Source: Vibrio europaeus (GTDB lineage Bacteria; Pseudomonadota; Gammaproteobacteria; Enterobacterales; Vibrionaceae). Taken from it: a stretch of DNA of 64,000 nucleotides. The notes beneath the pieces are model-generated. The model did no database searches. It had not been told where the DNA came from and saw nothing but the letters and a program-made list of their open reading frames with translations. Shown piece after piece: positions 1-9,506 of this stretch (its first letter is position 1; every line of letters begins with the position of its first letter). Where the stretch lies: NCBI RefSeq assembly GCF_001695575.1, contig NZ_LUAX01000001.1, forward strand, positions 1,426,001 through 1,490,000, in the 5' to 3' direction. The position numbers were made by a program, and so were the translations under genes.

Positions 1-1014
1 ACTAACACCGCCTCTATCAATCGCTTCTCTAGGCATACCGTAGACTAAGCAGCTCGCTTCATTCTGGGCAAACGTCTTTGCTCCCGTCTTATACATTTCG
101 AGCATGCCTTGGGCACCATCATCGCCCATACCAGTCAAAATTACCCCGATCGCATTTTCCCCCGCTTCTTGCGCCGCCGAGCGAAACAAAACATCGACCG
201 AAGGTTTATGCCTAGAGACCAAAGGTCCCTGTTTTAATTCTAGGAAATATTGCTGGTTTCGACATTTGAGCACAGTGTGAATCGAACCCGGTGCTATGTA
301 GACCCAGCCTCTTTGCAACTGTGCGCCATCTTCTGCTTCGACAACATGCTGTGATACTTCGTGATTGAGCCTTAATGCAAACGCTTGGGTAAACTTTTCC
401 GGCATATGCTGCACGATGACGATCGGTGCGGTGTCGGCAGGTGTCAAAGAGAGAAAATGCCGAATCGCTTCAGTGCCCCCTGTCGATGCTCCAATTAATA
501 TCACCTTGTCCTTTGACTTAACCGGATGCGAGAGTGAAGGCTTCAACACCACATCAGCACTGTTTTTCAATCGGTAGCTTTTGTCGCCTAAATATTTGAG
601 TGGTTTAACTCTAAGTTTTGCCGCTTGTTTTAAAGCACACAGAATCGCGTCAACTTCTTTTGAATGAAGATAGTCAGTCAGTTGAGATTGAGGTTTATTG
701 ATCACTTCAATCGCCCCAGACGATAAGGCTTCTAAACTCAGATGCGGATCCGCTTCCGTTTTAGCCGAGCAGATAATGGTAGGTGTTGGTCGCGTCGACA
801 TAATTTGACGCAAAAATACAATGCCATCCATTTTAGGCATGACGATGTCGAGGAGGATAACATCGGGCCAACATTTTTCCATTTTACGATAGGCGATAAT
901 CGGATCTGGTGCGACACCCACTACTTTAAGTTGCGGGTCTCTGTCGATCACCTCTCCGAGCACTTGGCGCATCACGGCGGAGTCATCGACAATAAAAACG
1001 CCTACCTTACTCAT
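1..1014 (-). CDS. cheB: CheB receptor methylesterase/deamidase (C-terminus cut by window edge)
   Basis: CheB removes methyl groups from chemoreceptor glutamates and so resets receptor sensitivity in the cytoplasm. My translation from ATG at 1014 begins with a receiver domain (acidic pair D10-D11, phospho-acceptor D56 in LLDIVMP). A linker follows, then the methylesterase domain with GASTGGTEA (catalytic Ser), IVQHMPEKF (catalytic His) and LTGMGDDGA (catalytic Asp). 338 codons are visible and the last few residues lie outside the window. The start overlaps the cheR stop by four bases (ATGA), so the two are probably translationally coupled. No cheD lies between them. The family call is secure. 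Confidence 0.96.
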   Translation of the reverse strand, partial: MSKVGVFIVDDSAVMRQVLGEVIDRDPQLKVVGVAPDPIIAYRKMEKCWPDVILLDIVMPKMDGIVFLRQIMSTRPTPTIICSAKTEADPHLSLEALSSGAIEVINKPQSQLTDYLHSKEVDAILCALKQAAKLRVKPLKYLGDKSYRLKNSADVVLKPSLSHPVKSKDKVILIGASTGGTEAIRHFLSLTPADTAPIVIVQHMPEKFTQAFALRLNHEVSQHVVEAEDGAQLQRGWVYIAPGSIHTVLKCRNQQYFLELKQGPLVSRHKPSVDVLFRSAAQEAGENAIGVILTGMGDDGAQGMLEMYKTGAKTFAQNEASCLVYGMPREAIDRGGVS

Positions 1015-1814
1015 GCTGTCACCTTACGATAAACGCAATTTTCGACCATCTTCATTCTTGGATGCGCCTTAATCACGTTTTCACTGTGACCTAAAAAAAG
1101 ATATCCACCATCCGATAAGTGCTTGATCACGTTATCGATAATGATCTTTTGTCGCGCGACATCAAAATAGATCAGCACATTACGGAGAAAGATGGCATCA
1201 AAGCTCAATTCTGTTTTAGGAGTGAGGAGGTTTTCGCAAGCAAAGTGGCAGTATCGGCGCAGCGCTTGGCTAATAGTGAACGTTCCTTGGAATGCACCCA
1301 CCCCTTTTAAGCAGTATTGGCGGCGATAGTCACTAGGGATTTGTTCCGCGAGAACCATGTCATACTGGCACTTTATCGCATGGTGGATAGCGACATCAGA
1401 CACATCTGAACCAAACACCGACCACTTAGACGAGCCAAGCTGTTGTTCCAATACCATAGCTAAGCTGTAAGCTTCTTCCCCTGTAGAACAAGCTGCGCTC
1501 CAAACTTTAAAAGGTTTGGCCCTGCGAAAGCCGACAAGCAGTTTCGCTAGCTGATCGTATTGCACCGACTCTCGAAAGAAGCGCGTCTCGTGAGTGGTTA
1601 ATCGATCAATAAAGCAATGAAGTTCCTCTTGATGCTCCTGTGACATTAACACCTTTAAGTAATCATCAAACGTCTCACTGTGTGTGGCTTTTAATCGAGA
1701 TGTTAACCGGCTTTCGACCATGACACGCTTGTGCTCACCAAGATGAATGCCAGTGCAATGCTCCATGATCGACTGAATTGAGCGAAACTGTACAGAGGTT
1801 ATGGTCGCATTCAT
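1011..1814 (-). CDS. cheR: CheR chemoreceptor glutamate methyltransferase
   Basis: CheR uses S-adenosylmethionine to methylate chemoreceptor glutamates and opposes CheB. The 267-residue protein has a helical N-terminal domain followed by TTHETRFFRE, the SAM-binding segment WSAACSTGEEAYSLAM, then FLRNVLIYFD and GGYLFLGHSE, all standard CheR blocks. It starts one base after the stop of the upstream cheW and overlaps cheB by four bases, so it sits inside a tightly packed operon. Length and motif order are typical. I see no C-terminal tetratricopeptide extension. Confidence 0.96.
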   Translation of the reverse strand: MNATITSVQFRSIQSIMEHCTGIHLGEHKRVMVESRLTSRLKATHSETFDDYLKVLMSQEHQEELHCFIDRLTTHETRFFRESVQYDQLAKLLVGFRRAKPFKVWSAACSTGEEAYSLAMVLEQQLGSSKWSVFGSDVSDVAIHHAIKCQYDMVLAEQIPSDYRRQYCLKGVGAFQGTFTISQALRRYCHFACENLLTPKTELSFDAIFLRNVLIYFDVARQKIIIDNVIKHLSDGGYLFLGHSENVIKAHPRMKMVENCVYRKVTA

Positions 1815-1815
1815 A

Positions 1816-2337
1816 TTACGACTCCCACTGGGCTAATAGGGCATTTTGGCTATTGAGCATAAGACGGTTGATCTGCTGAGGATCAAGCAGTTGTGACATT
1901 TCTAAAATGGGCATCGTATCCCCCGCAACTTTCACCATACCTTCAATGAACTCAGTCGGAATATGGGTGCCAAACGAAGGTTTGTCATATAAAGCGTCTT
2001 CATCAGCGGCCTTGATTGAGCGCACACGAGTCACTACTAGACCTATGGTTATGTGCTCTTTGGTCTTGGTCTGTTGCGATTCATAGAGAATGATGCAGCT
2101 GTATTTGTCGTATCTGTTATCCGATGGAAAACCAAGGCGACTTGCTGCATCAATCACAGGCACCACGCTACCACGAACATTAATCACGCCGCTGATTTCT
2201 TTGTTACACATGGGAACTTGAGTAATCCGCGTGTATTCGATGACCTCTTTTACTGAATCAATTGGTATTGCCACCACGACTTGATTCACATCGACAAGCA
2301 GCAGCTCTCTACCACTTTGTTTATGCAATTCATCCAT
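1816..2337 (-). CDS. cheW: CheW-domain coupling protein (second copy)
   Basis: CheW scaffolds couple the CheA kinase to chemoreceptors. The frame is open further upstream, but I place the start at ATG 2337 (MDELHKQ, 173 residues). GGAG lies seven bases before it, and the longer version would run about 80 bases into the preceding cheW. The CheW fold is supported by ELLLVDVNQVVVAIPIDSV, SGVINVRGSVVPVIDA and the C-terminal EGMVKVAGDTMPILEM. It overlaps the upstream cheW by 8 bases. Two different CheW proteins in one operon may let the array take different receptors or alter geometry; that is inference. Confidence 0.9.
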   Translation of the reverse strand: MDELHKQSGRELLLVDVNQVVVAIPIDSVKEVIEYTRITQVPMCNKEISGVINVRGSVVPVIDAASRLGFPSDNRYDKYSCIILYESQQTKTKEHITIGLVVTRVRSIKAADEDALYDKPSFGTHIPTEFIEGMVKVAGDTMPILEMSQLLDPQQINRLMLNSQNALLAQWES

Positions 2338-2812
2338 GTGTCTGCTCCACCTGCGATTCATGTACAACGCAGTGCCATTGACTTTCAGACAGAAGTTCAT
2401 CGACATCAAGAATTGTTAGCATCCGCTGTTCAAGCTTGGCAACGCCTTTAATTAAGCTCGATTCAAGTCGCCCTCCTAGATTCGGCACTGTCTCCAGTTC
2501 AGTTAGCGAAATATCAACGACTTGCCTGACCAAGTCCACTTTATTGGCAATAACAAAGCTCTCGCCACCACGATGCACTTCAGTGACGATGACACAGGTT
2601 TTACTCGAAATCTGATGGGTCTCTTCGTTTAGACACGCGGCGATATCAAACACAACAACCAACTTACCCCTTAGATTCATGACACCGAGTACCTTATCTG
2701 GCGCACTCGTAAGCGGCTCCACGACTGGGTATTCCATAATTTCCCGGATACGTTCAATCGGATAAGCGAAGTACTTATTCGCAATCTTAAATTCGAGGTA
2801 TTTCTCCTTCAT
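2330..2812 (-). CDS. cheW: CheW-domain coupling protein (first copy)
   Basis: This is a 160-residue CheW-type scaffold: the N-terminal strands YLEFKIANKYFAYPIERIREI, then VLGVMNLRGKLVVVFDIA (the conserved G-x-x-N-x-RG signature), and a C-terminal IKGVAKLEQRMLTILDVDELL. It lies 12 bases after the chemoreceptor gene and overlaps the second cheW. It is clearly divergent from its neighbour, so the pair does not look like a recent tandem duplication. Confidence 0.92.
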   Translation of the reverse strand: MKEKYLEFKIANKYFAYPIERIREIMEYPVVEPLTSAPDKVLGVMNLRGKLVVVFDIAACLNEETHQISSKTCVIVTEVHRGGESFVIANKVDLVRQVVDISLTELETVPNLGGRLESSLIKGVAKLEQRMLTILDVDELLSESQWHCVVHESQVEQTHG

Positions 2813-2824
2813 ACCTGTACCGCC

Positions 2825-4804
2825 TTACTCATCAAAAGGCACGAAGCCATCTTCTTGTTTAGGCGGACTCGGGGGGCTAGGTTTACGTCGCACATTGTGT
2901 CGCTGTTCACTCGATTGCGTTAGCTTGAAGAAACTCACCGTGCTGCGAATCTCATTGGTTTGTTCCTGTACCATTACGGCTGTTGAGGCAAGCTCTTCCG
3001 AAGCCGAGGCATTCTGCTGAGCGATTTCATCCAGCTGAGAAACGGTGCGATTGATTTCCGCCACACTGGTGCTTTGCTCTGTTGAAGCTGCGGTGATTTC
3101 TTGCACCAAATCGGCGGTTTTCTGGATATTGGGCACCATGCGATTGAGCATGTCTCCGGCATGTTGGGCAACTTTCACGCTGCTATCTGCCAATGAGCTT
3201 ATCTCTTGGGCCGCAATTTGACTGCGTTCAGCGAGCTTACGCACTTCATCAGCGACCACGGCAAAACCTTTACCATGCTCTCCAGCTCGCGCCGCCTCGA
3301 TGGCAGCATTGAGCGCAAGTAAGTTCGTTTTGTAAGCGATGTCTTCAATGATGCCTATCTTCTCAGCGATCGCCGTCATGGCATTCACAGTGTCATTTAC
3401 CGCCTTGCCCCCTTCGTTTGCCTCAGAGCTTGATTGAGTGGCAATACCATTGGTCACTTTGGAGTTCTCGGTATTCATTGAAATCGATGAACTCATTTGG
3501 TCGAGTGACGCACTGGTCTCTTCAACGCTAGAGGCAAGCTGACTGGATGTAGTACTGAGCATTTGCGAGGTGGTAGAGACTTCATTGGTGCTGTGGGCGA
3601 TGGCTTCTACCGAGCGTTGAATATCCAACATAATGTTTTGCAACTTGTCCAAGAAGCCATTAAAGCTGGTGGCCGTTTCACCAATCTCATCGCTACCAAA
3701 ATCTGGAATTCGCCGAGTAAGATCCCCTTCACCAGAACGTAGATCTTCTGCGGCTTCAGACAGGGCTTTAATCGGCAACACAATCCCTTTGATAAGGAAC
3801 ATAGCGGTGACGAATGCCAGCAATACCGCAACCGCTAACAATGCCCAAACGAGCGTGATACTGTCACGAGCGGCAATAACCAACTCATCGAGTGAGTCGG
3901 TACTCTGCTTGCTTGCGGTATAGCTAATATCATCAAGTATCTTTTCTAGCTTGCTAAACACTTCATGCTCTAGCTGATCGATTTGTTGCGCGGCTTCGAG
4001 TTTGTCCCTTGGGCGATAGGTTGCAAAGATGCCTTTACCTCCATTATAGAGTTCAAGATACATCTGCTCGACTAAACCTAAGCTTTTGATCTCTTCTGGC
4101 TTTCTTTCAATAGGTTTGATTTCATTTAGATACTGGGCAAAATTGCGTGCTTCTTTCTCGAACGCATTGACCGCACCGATTTCACCACGCATATAGCCGT
4201 TCAGCGCGGACATCATATCCCCTTCTTCATCGATCAATTCAAGGTAGTAACGAACACCAGGAAGATCGTCATTGAGCACTTCTTGTAGATCTTGCGTTCG
4301 ACCTGCATCAGCCACTTCTTCTTCTTTGAGGGTATCGAGCATAGTCTCTAGCGGCTCCGCAAACTCGCTGATCAAGTAGTTGTATTTCTCTACCGCTTGA
4401 GTCTCTAGCGTCGGGTCAAAACGCTTAAACACTAGGTTCTGCATATCTTCGTAATAGCGCCTAGAGAGATCATCAATTTGGCGCACAATGACAGGGTCTA
4501 TTGATTTGAGTTGCTTGAGGCTTTCGAAAAAGGTAACAAACTCCGTGTAGTTGTCATGAAAGTCCTCTTTTTCTTCCGATTCACCAGTAATGAACTCCAA
4601 GACATTCGAGTTCATATCGCCTAGCTCATCAAGCATACTCAATGAAAGAATCACCTTGGGTATCTCTTCCTTACCCACATCAATGGCGTAGGATTCGATT
4701 GTCCTATTCTTAAGTTGTACAGAGACCGCAATCACAAGCAGTAAAAAGCCCATGGTGCACATGGCGACAATAATTTTGCTCCTGATCGATAACTTACCAA
4801 TCAT
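2825..4804 (-). CDS. Methyl-accepting chemotaxis receptor of the che operon
   Basis: This is a transmembrane receptor that feeds the CheA kinase. I use ATG 4804 ([10 protein letters not shown], 659 residues) because AGGGAG lies about seven bases upstream; an earlier in-frame ATG at 4840 has no such site. TM1 is at about residues 11-30. It is followed by a long, mostly helical periplasmic domain of about 285 residues, TM2 at about 317-339, a HAMP domain from about 340, and the signalling hairpin with [20 protein letters not shown]. The hairpin tip has Lys where many receptors have Gln (IAEQTN). The C-terminus is proline-rich and lacks an NWETF-type CheR/CheB tether. The ligand cannot be told from sequence. 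Confidence 0.92.
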   Translation of the reverse strand: MIGKLSIRSKIIVAMCTMGFLLLVIAVSVQLKNRTIESYAIDVGKEEIPKVILSLSMLDELGDMNSNVLEFITGESEEKEDFHDNYTEFVTFFESLKQLKSIDPVIVRQIDDLSRRYYEDMQNLVFKRFDPTLETQAVEKYNYLISEFAEPLETMLDTLKEEEVADAGRTQDLQEVLNDDLPGVRYYLELIDEEGDMMSALNGYMRGEIGAVNAFEKEARNFAQYLNEIKPIERKPEEIKSLGLVEQMYLELYNGGKGIFATYRPRDKLEAAQQIDQLEHEVFSKLEKILDDISYTASKQSTDSLDELVIAARDSITLVWALLAVAVLLAFVTAMFLIKGIVLPIKALSEAAEDLRSGEGDLTRRIPDFGSDEIGETATSFNGFLDKLQNIMLDIQRSVEAIAHSTNEVSTTSQMLSTTSSQLASSVEETSASLDQMSSSISMNTENSKVTNGIATQSSSEANEGGKAVNDTVNAMTAIAEKIGIIEDIAYKTNLLALNAAIEAARAGEHGKGFAVVADEVRKLAERSQIAAQEISSLADSSVKVAQHAGDMLNRMVPNIQKTADLVQEITAASTEQSTSVAEINRTVSQLDEIAQQNASASEELASTAVMVQEQTNEIRSTVSFFKLTQSSEQRHNVRRKPSPPSPPKQEDGFVPFDE

Positions 4805-4863
4805 GCTGCTCTCCCTAAGCTGGTCTGCTGCAATCAACATCCAACCTTTCGCTGTTAGCGCTG

Positions 4864-6954
4864 TTAGTTAAAGCGCTCTACATTTACTCGCTCACTCGGG
4901 CTTAATGCCGTTTGAACCAGTGCAAAAATATCCAATATGATTGCGACTTCACCACTGCCTAAAATCGTCGCACCGCTGACTCCACGTAGACCTTCAAACA
5001 GTGGCCCTAACGATTTCACCACGGTTTGAAACTCGCCACTTAAACTGTCTACAACCAAGCCTGCTCTCATTGAGCCAAGTTGAACCACAATTAAGGCCTC
5101 TTGTTCCGGCGAGCTATGCGCCTCGACACCAAACCACTCTGACAATCTTAAAAATGGCAGCACCTCGTCGCGAAGATTAACAAAGCGCCGCTGGCTATCT
5201 TGTTCGTCTTGCATGACTTCTTTTAGCTCAAGGCACTCGACAACATTGTCTAGCGGGATCACATACTCCCCTCCCGCAACTTTGAACATGAAACCATCGA
5301 CTATTGAGAGTGTTAGAGGCAAACGAATCACAAACCGGCTTCCTTTGCCGCTTTGACTGTTGACCTCTATATTGCCTCTTAGCAGTTCAATGTTGCGCTT
5401 TACCACGTCCATACCTACGCCTCGACCTGAGAGGTCGGTCACCTGCTCGCTAGTAGAGAATCCAGGTTCAAAAATCAGCTTCCATAACTCGCGTTTTGTC
5501 ACCGTGTCATGCTCGTTGATCAGGCCAGAACGTTTTGCTTGCTCTAAGACTTTGTTTTCATCAATACCTTTTCCATCATCAACCACCTCAATCACGATTG
5601 AGCCAGAGTCGTGGTAAGCGTTGAGCCGTATCGTTCCCACTGGCGCTTTACCCGCTGAAATGCGCTCTGCAGCAGACTCCATTCCATGATCGATAGCATT
5701 GCGTACTAGGTGTGTGAGTGGATCACTGAGTTTCTCAACGAAGGTTTTATCAAGCTCGGTCTCAGCGCCGCTGACCACTAGCTCGACCTGCTTACCTAGC
5801 TCTTGGGCGGTATCACGAACAATGCGTTTGAATTTACTGAAGGTATCTCCTATTTGAACCATTCGTAGCTGAAGGGAGCTGTCACGAATACTTTCAACCA
5901 AACGCTCTAATAGCGCCATTGATTCAACCAAAGGTTCACTGCCGGTTTGGTGAGCAAGCAAATTAGTGCGCGCCCCCATAATCACCATCTCGCCAACAAG
6001 GTCGATCAACTTATCGAGCTTATCCGCTTCTACCCTCAGGGTTTTGACGGTTTTTATCCTTGGTTGAAAATTTGATTGAGGCGTGTGGAATGAAAGAGAC
6101 TGGAAACGTTCGAACTCTTGTTGGGTTAATACGCCCATAGCAGTAAACAATTCGGCGAGATGTCGACTCTCTTCTGGTAAGCGCTCAATCAAGGCGAAGT
6201 AGTCTTCGGCCGGACTATCAGGCGGCATAACAGTAATATCTGCATCATGCTGAACAAACTCAAATGCCTCCATAATCTGTACATTTGACGTGCAGGCCCG
6301 ATAGCGAAGTTCAAAACCGACATAACATTTTTCTGGGTTAAACTGGCTTTCTGGGCTTTCAATTACTTTGTCTAACTCAGCCGTCATCAGCTCAACATGT
6401 TCGAGTTGGCCTTTGGTTGAGAGAAATTGAATAAAGCGGATCGGGTCTAACCCATCTTGAAACACCCCTTGGTGAGGGCGAAACGAAATATGCCACATCC
6501 CCTCGCGGCTTTCTTCCGCGGTGGGCAGCGTTTTTTCTACATTAGTGGCATCAACAGCGCTTGGTGTGGCGGGCTCGATAATATAAGGCAGTAAACGTTG
6601 TGCTACCAACTCCGCATTGGGCAAAGGCGCGTTCTCATTGAGAGCAATGATTTGCTTTCTAACGACATCGTTACTCTCGATCAATACCTCGATCAATTCA
6701 TCATCAACTGGGGTGATTTGTTGCCTAACTTGGTCGAGCAGCGATTCTATTATATGGGTCAGAGTGGTCACTTCGTCTAAACCAAATAGCCCCGCACTCC
6801 CCTTAATGGTATGAACGCCGCGAAACAGCTCATCTATCCACTCGGCAAAGTTCTCTTTCAACAACCCCTTATCCAACAGCGCCTGCTCAATATCATCGGT
6901 CAGCTCAAGTGATTCGTTGATGAATACCCGCAGTGCGCGTTCTAGATCAGACAT
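4864..6954 (-). CDS. cheA: CheA-type histidine kinase
   Basis: This is the central kinase of the operon: it autophosphorylates and passes phosphate to CheY and CheB. From ATG 6954 it is 696 residues. An HPt domain carries phospho-acceptor H48 in [11 protein letters not shown] middle region starting [13 protein letters not shown] is probably the CheY-docking domain and differs from the E. coli P2. Then come the dimerisation helices, the ATPase ([30 protein letters not shown]) and a C-terminal CheW-like domain ([17 protein letters not shown]). The start overlaps the STAS gene stop by eight bases. The frame is open up to a TTG at 6996, which I reject as start. The last bases before the next gene (4805-4863) are non-coding. 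Confidence 0.95.
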   Translation of the reverse strand: MSDLERALRVFINESLELTDDIEQALLDKGLLKENFAEWIDELFRGVHTIKGSAGLFGLDEVTTLTHIIESLLDQVRQQITPVDDELIEVLIESNDVVRKQIIALNENAPLPNAELVAQRLLPYIIEPATPSAVDATNVEKTLPTAEESREGMWHISFRPHQGVFQDGLDPIRFIQFLSTKGQLEHVELMTAELDKVIESPESQFNPEKCYVGFELRYRACTSNVQIMEAFEFVQHDADITVMPPDSPAEDYFALIERLPEESRHLAELFTAMGVLTQQEFERFQSLSFHTPQSNFQPRIKTVKTLRVEADKLDKLIDLVGEMVIMGARTNLLAHQTGSEPLVESMALLERLVESIRDSSLQLRMVQIGDTFSKFKRIVRDTAQELGKQVELVVSGAETELDKTFVEKLSDPLTHLVRNAIDHGMESAAERISAGKAPVGTIRLNAYHDSGSIVIEVVDDGKGIDENKVLEQAKRSGLINEHDTVTKRELWKLIFEPGFSTSEQVTDLSGRGVGMDVVKRNIELLRGNIEVNSQSGKGSRFVIRLPLTLSIVDGFMFKVAGGEYVIPLDNVVECLELKEVMQDEQDSQRRFVNLRDEVLPFLRLSEWFGVEAHSSPEQEALIVVQLGSMRAGLVVDSLSGEFQTVVKSLGPLFEGLRGVSGATILGSGEVAIILDIFALVQTALSPSERVNVERFN

Positions 6955-7231
6955 TTTGATTTCGCTCACGATGGCCGGAGTCGCCGACAAGTTCAAACAG
7001 TTTTATCACTTCCTCGCTCGGCTGACGAATGGCGTTTATCGAGATGGATTGATGGCTACAACGGAGAAACCAAACCAGTAACTGAAAACCTGCACTGTCG
7101 ATTTCTACAACATTAGCGCCATCTAACACCACGTTGTCTGACTCATTGACCAAGCTACGTAGCTCACGATAGGTTTCCTCTACTTCGTAGATGGTCAACT
7201 CACTCGGCAATACATAGACTTGATCTGACAT
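6947..7231 (-). CDS. STAS-domain protein (anti-sigma-factor-antagonist-like)
   Basis: This 94-residue single-domain protein matches the STAS fold of SpoIIAA/RsbV antagonists: VVLDGANVVEIDSAGFQLLVWFL contains the D-S-A/G loop whose Ser is the usual phosphorylation site. The gene lies between cheY (8-base gap) and cheA (8-base overlap), so it is co-translated with the kinase. No anti-sigma kinase (RsbW type) is visible in the window, so the partner is unknown. It could be a target of the chemotaxis phosphorelay or an element of array assembly. The fold call is good; the function is open. Confidence 0.85.
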   Translation of the reverse strand: MSDQVYVLPSELTIYEVEETYRELRSLVNESDNVVLDGANVVEIDSAGFQLLVWFLRCSHQSISINAIRQPSEEVIKLFELVGDSGHRERNQNV

Positions 7232-7239
7232 ATCCGCCT

Positions 7240-7605
7240 CTACGATAGCAACTTAGAAACGGCTTCGAGCATCTGCTCTGGGCGAAATGGCTTAACCATC
7301 CACGCTTTTGCCCCGGCTTTTTGACTTTCATCCATCAAATACTGTTGGCTTTCCGTCGTCAGCATAATCACCGGAGTAAATTTGTACTTGGGTAAGGTCT
7401 TTACCTTTTTAACAAAGTCGATGCCATTCATATTGGGCATATTGACATCACTGATAATCAAGTGAACCTTGCTCCCGTCGAGCATTTCGATCCCTTGCAC
7501 ACCATCTTTTGCCTCGATGACCCGATATCCAGCGCCGCTCAATGCGATGTTAACAACCTGTCTGAGCGACTCGGAGTCATCTACGACCATTATTGTTTTT
7601 TGCAT
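7240..7605 (-). CDS. cheY: CheY-type single-domain response regulator
   Basis: This 121-residue receiver domain has no output domain. The acidic pocket D9-D10, phospho-acceptor D53 (IISDVNMP), Thr83/Thr84 (MLTTES) and K105 (VKPFRP) are all present, so it should be phosphorylated by CheA. It sits 8 bases before the STAS gene and 9 bases after the membrane-protein gene at 7615-8178. Such CheY copies in secondary che operons do not always control flagella, and whether this one binds the motor switch cannot be seen here. Confidence 0.93.
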   Translation of the reverse strand: MQKTIMVVDDSESLRQVVNIALSGAGYRVIEAKDGVQGIEMLDGSKVHLIISDVNMPNMNGIDFVKKVKTLPKYKFTPVIMLTTESQQYLMDESQKAGAKAWMVKPFRPEQMLEAVSKLLS

Positions 7606-7614
7606 TGCCCCATC

Positions 7615-8178
7615 CTAAAAATATGTCACTTTCCCCTCATCTTGAGGGGATTTGTCGTTTTCAATACGAGTCTTTTGTTCAATCTGATTTAAGCTTTCTA
7701 AGACTTCTTGCTCGCTCCAACCTAACTTATGTGCTTCTTTTAATGCAGTTTCGATGACCTCTACACTTTCAATAGTGCCGTTTTGCTGCTGTTTGAGTCG
7801 GTCTCCGAACTGCAATAGCACCAAAAGGTCGTTAAGCAGATCTTGATGTTTTGAGGTCACTTGGCTACCCGTATCTTCTTGTATGGTTGCATCTTTTAGC
7901 TGCTCTATTTTGGCTGTCATCTGATGTAGAGCTTGCTGAGAAAAACTGGCTGAATCACCGATTTGGCATCGTACGAGTGGCAAAATGTTCTGCTCTAACG
8001 AAAGTAAGACTTTTTCAGGTTGCAGCGCATTAACATGCTTGATGCCAATCATTAGTAGCATCAAGAGTAAAATGATAAGACTGGCTGCCAGCATCGACGC
8101 GACGTTAATGCCAACAAGAAGTGCTTGAATAAGAAAGATGGCAGCACCGAGTCCAATAAAAAGTGGTGGTTTCGCCAA
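7615..8178 (-). CDS. Two-helix membrane protein with CheZ-like DxxxQ motif
   Basis: This is the first gene of the chemotaxis operon, 187 residues, with no named family that I recognise. Residues 6-47 form two hydrophobic helices separated by a short turn, so the rest is probably cytoplasmic. The soluble part is helical with LLVLLQFGDRLKQQQ at about 119-132. D126 and Q130 in FGDRLKQ have the same four-residue spacing as the catalytic Asp/Gln of E. coli CheZ (FQDLTGQ). No other CheY phosphatase is seen in the operon. I infer, without proof, a membrane-anchored CheY phosphatase or adaptor. Confidence 0.7.
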   Translation of the reverse strand: MAKPPLFIGLGAAIFLIQALLVGINVASMLAASLIILLLMLLMIGIKHVNALQPEKVLLSLEQNILPLVRCQIGDSASFSQQALHQMTAKIEQLKDATIQEDTGSQVTSKHQDLLNDLLVLLQFGDRLKQQQNGTIESVEVIETALKEAHKLGWSEQEVLESLNQIEQKTRIENDKSPQDEGKVTYF

Positions 8179-8250
8179 GTTATCGACCCATTTATTAATA
8201 ACCTAGTTAATAGCCTAGTCCAAAATTATTAGGTGGTCGTAATTTAGTCA

Positions 8251-8283
8251 TAAAAAAGGCCCAACTTATCCCGTTGAGCCTTT
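8251..8283 (-). terminator. Intrinsic terminator of serC
   Basis: Read on the minus strand, an 11-bp stem (AAAGGCTCAAC pairing with GTTGGGCCTTT, one G-T pair) closes a 7-base loop and is followed by a T-run. It lies just after the serC stop. Confidence 0.85.
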
Positions 8284-8300
8284 GAAAAAAGAAGTGTCAA

Positions 8301-9383
8301 TTACGCGTTTTGAGCTTCGAACTCTTGCATGAATTTAACCAAGGCTTGTACCCCTTCAAGTGGCACTGCGTTGTAGATTGAAGCACGCATACCGCCTACT
8401 GCGCGGTGCCCTTTCAGAGCAACTAATCCACGCTGTTCAGCCTGTTCTAAGAACAAAGCATCCAGTTCAGGTTTTGCAAGCTGAAATGGCACGTTCATTC
8501 GAGAGCGGTTTACGTGGTACACATTGTTAATGTAGAAGTCTGAGCCATCAATCTGGTTGTAGAGTAACGATGCTTTCTCTTTGTTGATCTTCTCCATTTC
8601 AGCTACCCCACCCTGCTCTTTTAACCACTTAAAGACAAGGCCAGAGAGGTACCAAGCAAAGGTTGGCGGCGTATTAAACATAGAGTCTTTCTCTGCCAAA
8701 ACTCTGTAGTTCATAAAGCTAGGAACTAGGTCATTTGCTAGCTCAAGCAAATCGTCACGAACGATTGCAATGCAAAGCCCGGCTGGGCCGATGTTTTTCT
8801 GCGCCCCCGCATAAATGACGCCATACTTAGACACGTCAATTTCGCGCGATAGAATATTTGAAGACATATCCGCGACAATAGGTTTGTCTGTTTGAGGAAG
8901 TTCGCTAATTTCAACGCCATCGATGGTTTCATTAGGGCAAAAATGAACATAAGCGGCATCTGAAGCAACTTTCCACTCGCTTGCAGGGACAACGGCCGTT
9001 TTGCCTTCACGTTCTGTTTTGGCAACAAACGCGTCGACTTCACAGTACTTGCTCGCTTCTTTGACCGCACTTTCAGCCCAGTAACCCGCGTCTATATACG
9101 TCGCTTTTTTCGATGAGCCCAATAGGTTCAGTGGCACCGCGGCAAACTGAGCACGCGCTCCGCCTTGGCAGAACAACACTTTATAGTTGTCTGGGATGTT
9201 TAGCAGGTCACGGAGATCTTGCTCTGCTTCTTCAGCAACTTTAATGAACTCTTTACTTCGATGGCTAATTTCCATTACAGAAGTGCCTAAGCCATTCCAT
9301 TCGACGAATTCTTGTTGTGCTTTTTCCATCACTGCTTTAGGTAGGCCCGCAGGACCTGCGCTAAAGTTATAAACCTTGCTCAT
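8301..9383 (-). CDS. serC: Phosphoserine aminotransferase SerC
   Basis: SerC is a PLP enzyme that converts 3-phosphohydroxypyruvate and glutamate to phosphoserine. It serves serine synthesis and also supplies 4-phosphohydroxythreonine for vitamin B6. The 360 residues start [15 protein letters not shown] and carry the PLP lysine K196 in [23 protein letters not shown] and [10 protein letters not shown] are family blocks. AAGGA lies about eight bases before the ATG. It is a single gene with its own terminator and full family length. Confidence 0.97.
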   Translation of the reverse strand: MSKVYNFSAGPAGLPKAVMEKAQQEFVEWNGLGTSVMEISHRSKEFIKVAEEAEQDLRDLLNIPDNYKVLFCQGGARAQFAAVPLNLLGSSKKATYIDAGYWAESAVKEASKYCEVDAFVAKTEREGKTAVVPASEWKVASDAAYVHFCPNETIDGVEISELPQTDKPIVADMSSNILSREIDVSKYGVIYAGAQKNIGPAGLCIAIVRDDLLELANDLVPSFMNYRVLAEKDSMFNTPPTFAWYLSGLVFKWLKEQGGVAEMEKINKEKASLLYNQIDGSDFYINNVYHVNRSRMNVPFQLAKPELDALFLEQAEQRGLVALKGHRAVGGMRASIYNAVPLEGVQALVKFMQEFEAQNA

Positions 9384-9452
9384 CTAGTCTTTCCTTGCGC
9401 ATGCTTTTAAGAGATTACTCGATTAATAGCATGTTTTATTGAGGATAAAAAG

Positions 9453-9484
9453 CAAGAAAAGAGGTCTTTAGACCTCTTTTCTTG
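9453..9484 (-). terminator. Terminator hairpin after the DUF945 gene
   Basis: This is a perfect inverted repeat (CAAGAAAAGAGGTC with its complement around TTTA) just beyond the DUF945 stop. The flanking A/T tracts fit termination of the minus-strand gene. Confidence 0.8.
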
Positions 9485-9506
9485 GTTAAGTAAGTAAATA
9501 CAGTAA

